From Thermoplasmatales archaeon (GTDB lineage Archaea > Thermoplasmatota > E2 > DHVEG-1), in NCBI GenBank assembly GCA_030672305.1, contig DAOVGR010000050.1:1-32301 (forward strand): a stretch of 32,301 nucleotides of DNA, in the 5' to 3' direction. Numbering within the stretch: the stretch's first letter is position 1; every line of letters begins with the position of its first letter. The notes beneath the pieces were generated by a model. That model did no database searches and had not been told where the DNA came from. It saw only the letters and a list, made by a program, of their open reading frames with translations. The position numbers were made by a program, and so were the translations under genes. Shown one piece after another: positions 1 through 8,071 of the stretch.

Positions 1-1563
1 AGAGCTTGTCTGAAAAATAATTTCACAGGATCTTCCACTTCTCCCATTCTACTTTTTCAACGAACTGCAGTTATAAAAAAAATACCGTATTATGCTAATT
101 TTGTTGTTTTTTCTTTCCACAATTTCAACAAATTGTGTGAAAGACAAATCAACATCCATTCACCCTTTGATTTCTCCAACCCCCGTAGCAATAACTGTCC
201 TAAACCACGGTTCTTAATCTGTCCAAACACAGGTTCAACAGAACTGCCCCGCTTCTGATAGATCTCTCGACCTTTATTCGTTAACAGTTTCCGTTCCATT
301 CGATCCTTATAACTCATGTTTTTTGGGATTCGTCCACGTGGCGGTGGACGATTCCGTAGTTTTTCTCGTTCCTTCCAATCCTTTTCTGTTGCGACATAAA
401 GATCAATATCTTTATCTAATTGTTTTAACCGTTGTTCATCCCAATATCCTGCATCCATCGTAAGTTTTTCAGGAATCCGACTTATGTATCTCTTGATTTT
501 TTCTATCATTGGAATCTGCTGATGTTTATCATTTTCATCTTGAACCAGATCGCCAGCAACAATGATTTGATGTTCAACATCAACCATTGCCTGACCATTA
601 TATCCTTGTACAAATCCCTGACGTGTTTTCATCACACGACTATCAGGGTCTGTTGTGTTCGCTTTCAATTTCTCCACAGGTTTCTTTGAAACAGGATGAA
701 GTTTCCGTCCACGAAGCTTCTTCCCTGTTGCCTTTTCTTTTTGCTCCCGTTCTTTTTGATGTTTTTGATACTCTTCATAGTGTTGTCTCTGTTTCTTTTC
801 CAATTGTTTTTTTGCTTCACGAATCCGTTTCAAGCGTTCGTTTTTCTTTTGGAAACCAGGTGGGAGTTCATCACCACGTTTATCTTCTCCGAAAAGACGG
901 TCTTCCTCTTGGTCTACCTCTTCAGCTTGTCGTAGTAAATCTCTCACCATCTTTTTCAGTTGTTTTTCCTCTTCGCAGAGTGTTTGATACGTTTTGGTTT
1001 TCTGCAAACTGGCATTTGCTTTTACTTTTGTTCCATCTAATGAAACTGTTCCTAGTTTCACTAGTCCAGCAGTATCACATAATAGCAATACTTGAACAAA
1101 CAGGTCTTCCAAGGTGTTGATATGGATTTTCCGGAAATCACTGATGGTTCGGAAATCAGGGAAGTTTCCTGCTGCGAGGTATCGGAAGGCGATATCTTCA
1201 TACAGCTTTTTTTCAATTTTCCGGGAGGATGGAACACCAACACAGTATGCATAGATGATGATCTTCGTCATCATCCGTGGGTTATATGGTGGATTTCCAC
1301 GTTCCTCACCTTCATAGTAATTAAAAATTGGAGTGATATCCAGTTCATCAACAACATCACTTATGAATAATGCAAGATGGCCATCAGGAAGCCAATCACG
1401 AATGTTCAAAGGAAGTACTAATGTTTGATGTGGATCATAAAAACGATATTTTTTACCCATCCATTTTCCACCAGGAAAATGAATGCGTTTTCTCCTGATA
1501 TATCTACCGATTTATGTTGGTTATTTAGCTAAAAAATCTGAGAATAATTCTCGGACAGGCTCT
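1..1563 (-). mobile_element. IS1182-family insertion sequence, apparently complete
   Basis: A single transposase gene is bounded by imperfect terminal inverted repeats. The left end reads AGAGCTTGTCTGAAAAAT from base 1. The right end, read on the minus strand from base 1563, is AGAGCCTGTCCGAGAATT. The two differ at a few positions but share AGAGC-TGTC-GA. The element is less AT-rich than what follows it. Because the left repeat starts at the first base of the window, a target duplication cannot be checked and the element could extend slightly further left. The right flank begins AAATCTAAT. Confidence 0.85.
90..1460 (-). CDS. IS1182-family transposase (DDE, IS4-like fold)
   Basis: This is the transposase of the surrounding IS element (456 aa, full length for IS1182-type enzymes). 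The N-terminal DUF772-like domain (about residues 15-120) contains the typical NPPYNPRMM and FRTISDFRK stretches. The catalytic residues appear as D142 (LDGTKVKANAS), D336 (MDAGYWDE) and E409 (SVEPVFGQIKNRG). A long charged coiled-coil insertion (about 160-260) separates the first two. No frameshift or stop interrupts the frame, so the element may be active. The ATG start at 1460 is preceded by a GGTGG-like stretch. It is the only gene between the inverted repeats. Confidence 0.93.
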   Translation of the reverse strand: MGKKYRFYDPHQTLVLPLNIRDWLPDGHLALFISDVVDELDITPIFNYYEGEERGNPPYNPRMMTKIIIYAYCVGVPSSRKIEKKLYEDIAFRYLAAGNFPDFRTISDFRKIHINTLEDLFVQVLLLCDTAGLVKLGTVSLDGTKVKANASLQKTKTYQTLCEEEKQLKKMVRDLLRQAEEVDQEEDRLFGEDKRGDELPPGFQKKNERLKRIREAKKQLEKKQRQHYEEYQKHQKEREQKEKATGKKLRGRKLHPVSKKPVEKLKANTTDPDSRVMKTRQGFVQGYNGQAMVDVEHQIIVAGDLVQDENDKHQQIPMIEKIKRYISRIPEKLTMDAGYWDEQRLKQLDKDIDLYVATEKDWKEREKLRNRPPPRGRIPKNMSYKDRMERKLLTNKGREIYQKRGSSVEPVFGQIKNRGLGQLLLRGLEKSKGEWMLICLSHNLLKLWKEKTTKLA

Positions 1564-1668
1564 AAATCTAATATAAAATAAACAAAACTCTTTTTTTGAA
1601 TATTTTAAAAAAAATATCGACTAGTTAAAATTAGTACATTTTTTTTGTAACAATATTGAGGAATTAAA

Positions 1669-1746
1669 ATGAGGAAGAAATTAATAGGATGTATAATAAT
1701 TTGCATCTTCCCTGTTTTCTATACGAATCTTAGATTTAAGCTCTAA
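1669..1746 (+). pseudogene. Orphan signal-peptide-like mini-ORF (25 codons), possible remnant of a secreted-protein gene
   Basis: An ATG at 1669 follows a GAGG ribosome-binding sequence (1657-1661). It encodes 25 residues beginning MRKKLIGCIIICIF, a lysine-rich N-region plus hydrophobic core as in signal peptides, and then stops at 1744-1746 without a mature protein. It lies about 100 bp downstream of the IS right end. The likely reading is a decayed 5' fragment of a secreted-protein gene; a genuine micropeptide cannot be excluded. The remaining bases between the IS and the next gene show nothing further that I recognise. Confidence 0.35.
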
Positions 1747-1779
1747 AATTCACATAATATTTGGTCTCCTATCTCATTG

Positions 1780-2106
1780 TCAGTTTTTTAAATTGGTAAA
1801 AATAAATAACTCCTTGGATTTTATAATTTTACAGAGTCTACAAGTCTCAATAACAATATCTGTATTTTCATCTTGGATTATATTTTCAGCAGAATTCTTT
1901 ATTTCTCTTAAAATGATTTTATTTTTAATGTTTGATTTACCACGTTTATCAGATAAATACATACATACTGCTGCTGGTTGGATTTCTAATTTCGCTGCTG
2001 CTTCTTTCTGATTTAATCCAAAATCAGTTACCAGACTTCTTGCGATTTCATTTCTAATAGCAGGAAGTAAATTCCACAATAAATATTCACAGGGGGTCCG
2101 TTTCAT
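1780..2106 (-). CDS. Archaeal XRE-family helix-turn-helix regulator (COG2522-like)
   Basis: A 108-aa predicted DNA-binding protein. The N-terminal pattern (CEYLLWNLLPAIRNEIARS) followed by an HTH (GLNQKEAAAKLEIQPAAVC, about residues 29-48) and YLSDKRGK is the signature of the small archaeal regulators typified by COG2522. A C-x2-C pair (CRLC, about residues 89-92) near the C-terminus could bind metal, also usual in that group. No Shine-Dalgarno is seen. A TTAAATATA box sits about 27-35 nt before the ATG, consistent with a leaderless mRNA. It is divergent from the conserved hypothetical gene at 2226 with a 119-bp shared promoter region, so it may regulate itself and that neighbour. Its target is unknown. 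Confidence 0.8.
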   Translation of the reverse strand: MKRTPCEYLLWNLLPAIRNEIARSLVTDFGLNQKEAAAKLEIQPAAVCMYLSDKRGKSNIKNKIILREIKNSAENIIQDENTDIVIETCRLCKIIKSKELFIFTNLKN

Positions 2107-2225
2107 TGATTATATATACTATCTATTGTACTTATATTTAATCTTAGATATTTCTAATGTTAGATAAAGAAAAGTGATATGAAACTTTTATATAGTTATA
2201 TAACTTGTACAATATAGGGGTAATT
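2107..2225. promoter_or_regulatory. Divergent promoter region with two TATA-like boxes
   Basis: On the minus strand TTAAATATA lies about 27-35 nt before the regulator ATG. On the plus strand TTTATATAGTTATATAA (about 2188-2204) lies about 25-35 nt before the GTG at 2226. Both spacings fit archaeal TATA to transcription-start distances and suggest short or absent leaders. No clear operator palindrome is seen. Confidence 0.5.
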
Positions 2226-2603
2226 GTGGGAGAAGGGAAAAGAATTGCCAAAAATAGTAATATCATTTATGGATTAGATGTTACAAAAAATGTTACTCCT
2301 GTAATGGTAAGAGATGCAATTATTCAATGTTTTTATGAAGCACACTGCAATGTACTTGAACTAGCAAGAGAGACATTTGGTCATCCACCTGAAAAAAAAT
2401 TTAAAGAAATGAAAAAATCACACGTAAAGGAAATTGTACAAGATATTTTTGTTAAGATTGAAGGAGATTTTAATAGACCAACGAAAGAAAACTTACGTTC
2501 AGTACTAGAAAATCTTAAAGGATTTGCATCAATTTATAGACAGCCAGATATTATTAAAAAGCATGTTAGCGAAATCATGTTGTTGATTAATAAACTAGAT
2601 TAG
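2226..2603 (+). CDS. Conserved archaeal hypothetical protein
   Basis: About 125 aa, soluble, mostly helical and charged, with no signal peptide or membrane segment. I know no function. The sequence opens VGEGKRIAKNS and contains a VTPVMVRDAIIQCFYEAH stretch, which resembles small uncharacterised proteins of euryarchaea (from memory, not searched). I chose the GTG at 2226 over an in-frame TTG at 2205. The TATA-like box at about 2188-2204 would place transcription start near 2215, and an AGGGGT stretch (2216-2221) lies four bases before the GTG. The gene is divergent from the HTH regulator and is followed by about 200 bp without a gene. Confidence 0.7.
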   Translation: MGEGKRIAKNSNIIYGLDVTKNVTPVMVRDAIIQCFYEAHCNVLELARETFGHPPEKKFKEMKKSHVKEIVQDIFVKIEGDFNRPTKENLRSVLENLKGFASIYRQPDIIKKHVSEIMLLINKLD

Positions 2604-2811
2604 AATATTTCTTTTTATCTGATTCAAATATCATATGAATTAAAATTGATTTTAGTCGCCTTTAGATGATAATACAGACTTTTTAAGTAAGTTTATAAAA
2701 AATTCTTTTTACTTGAATTTTGGAAATTCTTAGCAAATTATTTTAAATATAATGTAATTAATTATTATATTATTAGTCATAAATAAATTAAAGGGAGATA
2801 AAATTGTTATA

Positions 2812-4557
2812 ATGAATAAAAAATATGAGTCATTATTTGTAATAGGAATAATATTCATCTTTTTCATATCAAGTGTTTCGATCTCATCAATTAATATTTC
2901 AGCAAATATGATTTATACCAAATACACTGATAATAGTTTTAATGGATATATTCTGTACACTCCAGAGTATTCTAAAATGACATATTTGATTAATAACAAT
3001 GAAGAAATTGTTCAAATGTGGAAAAGTGATTATATACAAGGTTTAGCTGTTTATCTATTGGACAATGGAGATATTCTTCGTTCTGACCTCCCCTTTACAA
3101 GTCCAACCTTTTGGGGTGGCGGAATTACTGGACGTGTTGAGAAATTCGGGTGGAATGGATCACTTCTCTGGGAGTTTGAATATTCTAACGAGGAGCATTG
3201 TTTACATCATGATATTGAAATTTTACCAAATGGTAATATCCTCATGATTGCATGGGAGTATAAAACTGCTTTTGAAGCAATTGAATCTGGGAAAAATCCA
3301 AGTTACCTGATGTTCAACTATCTTTGGCCAGATTCTATAATTGAAGTTGAACCAACAGAACCTGTTGGTGGTAATATTGTCTGGGAGTGGCATGTTTGGG
3401 ATCATTTAATTCAGGATTTTGATCCAACAAAGAATAACTTTGGCAACGTTTCTGAACATCCCGAGTTAATAGATATAAATTATCCACAAATACCAGTGCC
3501 AGGTGACTGGAATCATATAAATTCAATTGATTATAATAAAGAATTTGATCAGATATTATTAAGCATAAGAGGTTTTAGTGAGATTTGGGTAATTGATCAT
3601 AGTACAACCTCTGAAGAAGCTGAGGGGCACTCAGGAGGTAGATATGGGAGGGGTGGTGATCTTCTATATCGATGGGGCAATCCAAGAGTATATTATGCCG
3701 GAAATAAATCCGATCAAAAGCTATTTGATCAACATGATGCTCGTTGGATCGTACAAAATTATCCGGGTGAAGGTAACATTCTGGTCTTTAGTAATGGTAA
3801 CACTCGTCCAGAAATGAAATATTCATCGGTTGATGAAATAGAACCTCCAGTGGATAGCAATGGTTTTTATTTTTTAGAGTCTAGTTCGTCTTATGGTCCA
3901 GAAGAACAGAATTGGATGTATACTGCTAAAAATCCTCCTGATTTTTTTGCAAGTCATCTATCCGGTGCCCAGAGACTACTTAATGGAAATACTCTGATAT
4001 GCAATGGTCCTTCAGGTACTTTTTTTGAAGTAACTCCTGAAAAGGAAATAATTTGGCAGTATGTGAATCCTTTTCCAAACCTTGTTACAAATGATGTTTT
4101 TACAATCCAACATTATCCACCAGGAAATCCATCGATAGGCGCCAATCTTGATTGTGAAGGTTCTCTTAATTGGATAGACGTTAAGACAGGGGAAACAGCA
4201 TATGGTAACTTTCAGGTTCAGAATATAGGAGATTCTGGTTCATTTCTTAATTGGGAAATTGAATTTTTTCCAAACTGGGGGACATGGTCATTTGATCCTG
4301 GATCAGGTGTGAATCTTTCTCCTGAGGACGGGTCGGTAGCCGTACAAGTTTCTGTTGTTGCCCCTGATAAAAAAAATGAAGAATTTATTGGGTCCTTAAG
4401 GATTAAAAATCGTGAAAATTCCACAGATTGGGAGATCATACCAGTTTATTTAAAAACACTAAAAAATAGAGCAGTCGATTCTAATTCTATGTTCTTGCGG
4501 TTTCTTGAAGGTTTTCCATTACTACACAAAATATTAATTTTTTATCTTTTAAAATAA
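2812..4557 (+). CDS. Secreted aryl-sulfotransferase (ASST)-like protein with archaeal C-terminal module
   Basis: A 581-aa exported protein. Residues about 8-30 form a signal peptide or anchor. Residues about 40-425 match the arylsulfotransferase/ASST propeller family: HHDIEILPNGNILMIAWE, WNHINSIDY, SEIWVIDHSTTSEEAEGHSGG and QHDARWI are family landmarks. A C-terminal beta domain (about 445-545; GNFQVQNIGDSGS) follows, then a hydrophobic tail with FLRFLEGFPLLHKIL, which may act in surface retention. Family members move sulfuryl groups between phenolic compounds without PAPS, but many are uncharacterised, so the activity is inferred. A GGGAGAT ribosome-binding sequence lies upstream with long spacing. 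The gene is monocistronic and convergent with the cysteine desulfurase gene. Confidence 0.8.
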   Translation: MNKKYESLFVIGIIFIFFISSVSISSINISANMIYTKYTDNSFNGYILYTPEYSKMTYLINNNEEIVQMWKSDYIQGLAVYLLDNGDILRSDLPFTSPTFWGGGITGRVEKFGWNGSLLWEFEYSNEEHCLHHDIEILPNGNILMIAWEYKTAFEAIESGKNPSYLMFNYLWPDSIIEVEPTEPVGGNIVWEWHVWDHLIQDFDPTKNNFGNVSEHPELIDINYPQIPVPGDWNHINSIDYNKEFDQILLSIRGFSEIWVIDHSTTSEEAEGHSGGRYGRGGDLLYRWGNPRVYYAGNKSDQKLFDQHDARWIVQNYPGEGNILVFSNGNTRPEMKYSSVDEIEPPVDSNGFYFLESSSSYGPEEQNWMYTAKNPPDFFASHLSGAQRLLNGNTLICNGPSGTFFEVTPEKEIIWQYVNPFPNLVTNDVFTIQHYPPGNPSIGANLDCEGSLNWIDVKTGETAYGNFQVQNIGDSGSFLNWEIEFFPNWGTWSFDPGSGVNLSPEDGSVAVQVSVVAPDKKNEEFIGSLRIKNRENSTDWEIIPVYLKTLKNRAVDSNSMFLRFLEGFPLLHKILIFYLLK

Positions 4558-4606
4558 GTCTTTATGTACAAAATACTGACTTTAGGTACAAATTAGACTA
4601 TCGAGG

Positions 4607-5908
4607 TTAAGCTTTATTACAAGCTTTTATTGCTGCTATTATCGTATCAACTTCCTCTTCCGTGTTGAAATAGTGAAATGTTACACGAATATGTCCCCCA
4701 AATTTGTCAAGAACATTAAGAAATCTCATTAATGGTATTGTACAATGATGACCAGCGCGAGTCAAAATATTCCAATCCTTTGCTAATTTCAATGAGAGCT
4801 CAGAGCATTTCCAACCATCAATATTAAATGTTACAGTTCCACCTATATAAGCAGAATCCTCTGGCACATATATATGGATATTTTTTATATTTCGGATACC
4901 ATCTAAAAGTCGTTCAGTCAATAAATGCTCTCTTTCTTTTATAGCCTTTAATCCAATTTCCTGTGCAACGTATCTAGCGGCTCTTCCAAGTCCAATAAAT
5001 CCAACAATATTTGGTGTACCAGCATCAAAACGCTTTGAAGGTACTTCGGATTGAAGTTCCCAGTCATTAAGTGTAACATCTGATACAATCCCTCCACCAA
5101 GCTCCATTACGGCCATCTTCATAAGTATATCTTCCTTTACAAACAGACCACCAGTACCAGGTGGACCAAGAGGTCCTTTATGTCCTGAAAAACCATAGAA
5201 GTCACATCCCAAGTCATAAATATCTACAGGTAGATGACCTGGTCCCTGCGAACCGTCAATATATACAAGAGCTGAAGGATTTTTTTCTTTAATAGTCTTA
5301 ATAATTTCTTTCACTGGATGGATAGTACCCATACTGTTAGACACATGTTGAAAAGCTACAAATTTCGTATTTTCATCAACTATTTCCAAAAACGTCTCAG
5401 GTAGTAAAATGCCATCCCGAGTAGGTTCTATTATATTCATTTCTATACCTAAATTCTTTGATAGACGCAACCAAGGCATAAAATTTGCATGATGCTCCAT
5501 TACTGTAGTGATTATTTTATCACTCTTCTCCCACTTAATTAATGGTTTGCCATATTCAAACATACCATTGACTCTATCAAGAGGCTGATGCTCTAGAGCA
5601 TATGCTACTATATTTGACGCGTGAGTTAAGTTTCTTGTAAAAATCAACTCTTCCATCTTACAATTTAGTAAAAGTTCAGCGGCATACTCTCGAGCAAGAT
5701 CAAAGTTTTTTGTTGCCTCTACAGCTAAATTATAACCTCCTCTCCCAACATTCGTACAATACTCTAATAAATATTCATTCATTGCTTCCATTATAGGAAT
5801 TGGAACTGGTGTAGTTGAACCATTATCTACATAAATATATTCATTAGTTAATGGGATATGTTCTCTTACTTCTTCGACCGAAAGTTTATTTACACATATG
5901 TTTGTCAC
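4607..5908 (-). CDS. Cysteine desulfurase, SufS/CsdA type (class V aminotransferase)
   Basis: A PLP enzyme of 433 aa that would take sulfur from cysteine for Fe-S clusters or other thio-cofactors. PLP lysine K244 lies in GFSGHKGPLGPPG, the cofactor aspartate D218 in YIDGSQ, and the histidine pair in MEHHANFMPW (138-146). The persulfide-forming cysteine is C389 in RAGHHCTIPLM, in the position typical of SufS. The start is GTG at 5908; a TATATTAG box about 23-31 nt upstream suggests a short leader, with GGGGG as a possible ribosome site. No suf scaffold genes are adjacent. The specific pathway is therefore open, although lipoate ligase, aconitase and aconitase X elsewhere in the window all need sulfur or Fe-S supply. 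Confidence 0.88.
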   Translation of the reverse strand: MTNICVNKLSVEEVREHIPLTNEYIYVDNGSTTPVPIPIMEAMNEYLLEYCTNVGRGGYNLAVEATKNFDLAREYAAELLLNCKMEELIFTRNLTHASNIVAYALEHQPLDRVNGMFEYGKPLIKWEKSDKIITTVMEHHANFMPWLRLSKNLGIEMNIIEPTRDGILLPETFLEIVDENTKFVAFQHVSNSMGTIHPVKEIIKTIKEKNPSALVYIDGSQGPGHLPVDIYDLGCDFYGFSGHKGPLGPPGTGGLFVKEDILMKMAVMELGGGIVSDVTLNDWELQSEVPSKRFDAGTPNIVGFIGLGRAARYVAQEIGLKAIKEREHLLTERLLDGIRNIKNIHIYVPEDSAYIGGTVTFNIDGWKCSELSLKLAKDWNILTRAGHHCTIPLMRFLNVLDKFGGHIRVTFHYFNTEEEVDTIIAAIKACNKA

Positions 5909-6079
5909 CTAATTTTCCCCCTGCAAATTTCTAATATATCTTTTTTATCTTAATTAATCTGAAATTTTATTCCCCCCAAATATAACCCCTAAAACATATT
6001 ATCCTTTAAAAATCAATCCTATGGGTCATTTAGAAGAATAAACTTAATATTTTTAGAAATTAAAAGGAAAGAGAGGATT

Positions 6080-7744
6080 TTAGGAAAATTTCCGAATTTG
6101 TATTGTTTCTATATTCAACGGGCCAGCATTATCATATGCAATTACTGTGATCTTATGATTAAAGAATGCTGTTTTATTCCAAGTAAAATTATATGGTTTA
6201 ATAGTATCTGTTTTCTGGAAAATATCATCAATATAAAAGTCAACACGGCTAACTCCTGAAGTATTTTGAGTAACATTTGCTTCAATGGTAATAGGTCCTA
6301 TAATTATGGGCTTGAACTTAGGCATGAATAGACTTAAAATCTTTGAGAGAAAGGGTGTTTTGAGGGAATTATAGATATAGAGTCCCGGTAATGGTTTCTC
6401 TATTATAATGGTGATTTCAGGTGAAATCGAAACATTAATCCAGGTTATAGGTACTGACTCATTAAAATCAAACCATAATGTAGTAAAATCTAGGTAACCA
6501 TAACAGGCGATATAGAACTGTGCTGAGCCAGGTGGTATACTGATAGAAAAGAGTCCCGCTCTATCAGTGTAGGTGCATTTACTATACATATGACCAACGT
6601 CGTCCTTCCAATCATAACGAACATAGGCATATTTTACTGGAGCAAGAGTGACTGTATCAATAATATATCCACAGGATAACAAGGATTCATCAGGTTCGAA
6701 AGTTAATGATAGGTTTATCCACATTGTTTTATAATCCTCAATCCAATAATATTCAGAATATTCATATTCATAATTCGATTTATATCCACGGATTCTGATT
6801 CTTCCAGGATTGGTATAAATTGTATAAAATCCCCACCCATCTGTATAGGTATAATTATAATCATAATTGCCTTCTTCATCTCGCCAATAAAGTTGAATAT
6901 CGGCATCTTCAATCGGCTCACCGGTCATCTTATCTGTTATATAGCCACATACAATAGCAGTCTGAGGAGGGATTGGCTCTAATGATAGATTGATCCAAAT
7001 AGTTTCATTCTCATTGGCGGTGTACCAATCTGATTCGCCATAATAGTACCCATCTGGGCGAGCATCAATCCTAATATTTCCAGCGGGAGCACCCATCTGA
7101 TAAAATCCAGTAGCATTAGAATAGGTGTCATTGTCCCACGAATGACCATAATTATCATTCCAATCGAGGTCGATATCTGCATAGGGTATCGGGTTTTCCG
7201 TTATCTTGTTCTTAATGTAACCACAGACGGTCACCGTTACTTGAGGTTCTGGGAAAAGAGAGGCGTTAACCCAGAGGGTCTCATAAGACTCGATAATATA
7301 ATTATATAGATATTCATTGAAATAGCCAGATTTATAGAAATACAGGTCAATAGATCCCGGTGGTGTATTCATGCAATAATATCCTGATATATTGGTGTAT
7401 GTTTCATTATACCAATAATTGCCCTCATCGTCTTCCCACCATAGGAAAACTTCCACATCTTCAATAGGCAATTCTGTGTCTTTATCAGTCACAAATCCAC
7501 AGACAAGAGCATTATCAGAATCGTTATATCCTTTTTTAATGGATTTTCCATATTTATTTAAATTCTCAAACTGTGGTTCTTCAAAAACTTCATTATGTTT
7601 TTTATCAAAATTATTTATTATTTTTTCTGAATATTTATCAAAGTTATTATATACAATTTCAGAAGAGATTATTGGTCCAAATGATAATATCAGCATTATT
7701 ACTATTCCAAAAATCAATATCTTTTGTGAAATGATCTTTTTCAC
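6080..7744 (-). CDS. Secreted cell-surface protein with four carboxypeptidase-regulatory-like repeats and an Ig-like C-terminus
   Basis: About 554 aa and predicted extracellular. The start is GTG at 7744: a strong GGGAGG ribosome site (7751-7756) sits directly upstream, so the longer frame from 7783 is not used. A signal peptide (about residues 1-28) is followed by four repeats of about 90 residues (roughly 78-168, 170-260, 265-350, 355-445). Each opens with CGY/CGF-x-DK-x-T and closes with a WVNASL or WINLSL-type strand, as in CarboxypepD_reg beta-sandwich domains. The C-terminus (about 450-554) resembles a Big_7-type Ig domain (VSRVDFYIDD, ITVIAYDNAG). Many N-x-S/T sequons suggest S-layer-type glycosylation. 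No catalytic motif is seen; a structural or adhesive role is inferred. Confidence 0.8.
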   Translation of the reverse strand: MKKIISQKILIFGIVIMLILSFGPIISSEIVYNNFDKYSEKIINNFDKKHNEVFEEPQFENLNKYGKSIKKGYNDSDNALVCGFVTDKDTELPIEDVEVFLWWEDDEGNYWYNETYTNISGYYCMNTPPGSIDLYFYKSGYFNEYLYNYIIESYETLWVNASLFPEPQVTVTVCGYIKNKITENPIPYADIDLDWNDNYGHSWDNDTYSNATGFYQMGAPAGNIRIDARPDGYYYGESDWYTANENETIWINLSLEPIPPQTAIVCGYITDKMTGEPIEDADIQLYWRDEEGNYDYNYTYTDGWGFYTIYTNPGRIRIRGYKSNYEYEYSEYYWIEDYKTMWINLSLTFEPDESLLSCGYIIDTVTLAPVKYAYVRYDWKDDVGHMYSKCTYTDRAGLFSISIPPGSAQFYIACYGYLDFTTLWFDFNESVPITWINVSISPEITIIIEKPLPGLYIYNSLKTPFLSKILSLFMPKFKPIIIGPITIEANVTQNTSGVSRVDFYIDDIFQKTDTIKPYNFTWNKTAFFNHKITVIAYDNAGPLNIETIQIRKFS

Positions 7745-8071
7745 TTTAATTCCTCCCATAATATACTTATTATAATACGACATTCAAATTTAAATGTATG
7801 GTAGAAAATAATAATTGTAACATCTGTAACAAATTGATTATTGTGAAAAAAACAAGGATTAGCACGGATTATTGTGCGAAGCCTGCTTTTCCAGCTTTGC
7901 ATTTTTATTCGTAAAATTGGCGAATAAAAGTGCAGAATTATGAATATAAATGCAGATGAATTAGATTTAAATAGTATTACAGTAAGAATAAAAAATATTT
8001 TGTTTTTTATCCAGATAGCCCCACTAGATTTGGGAATAAATTGTAAAAAAGGAATATTAATAAATCATATA
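7745..8071. other. Intergenic spacer holding a palindromic repeat copy
   Basis: About 327 bp between two minus-strand genes. The part next to 7744 would hold the surface-protein promoter. Bases 7837-7934 carry a copy of the dispersed repeat family described separately. The plus-strand frame opening at 7940 runs antisense through the lipoate ligase 3' end and is not credible as a gene. Nothing else is recognised. Confidence 0.5.
7837..7934. repeat. Dispersed palindromic repeat, copy A, with 14-bp hairpin
   Basis: Bases 7837-7883 align with 10756-10800 over about 45 bp with few mismatches. The shared core has two TTATTGTG units around a CACGG, ending in AAGCC. Downstream, 7898-7911 (TGCATTTTTATTCG) and 7921-7934 (CGAATAAAAGTGCA) form a 14-bp stem with a 9-base loop and only one G-T pair. 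GTGCGAAGC (7875-7883) can also pair imperfectly with GCTTTGCAT (7894-7902). Confidence 0.7.

Noticed and set aside
587..1120. Long plus-strand open frames inside the transposase gene
   Set aside because: They lie antisense to a full-length transposase and have low-complexity, hydrophobic composition without a family match.
7783..7783. ATG at 7783 as start of the four-repeat surface protein
   Set aside because: A GGGAGG site lies immediately before GTG 7744, and the signal peptide begins there; the longer frame adds a non-signal-like N-terminus.
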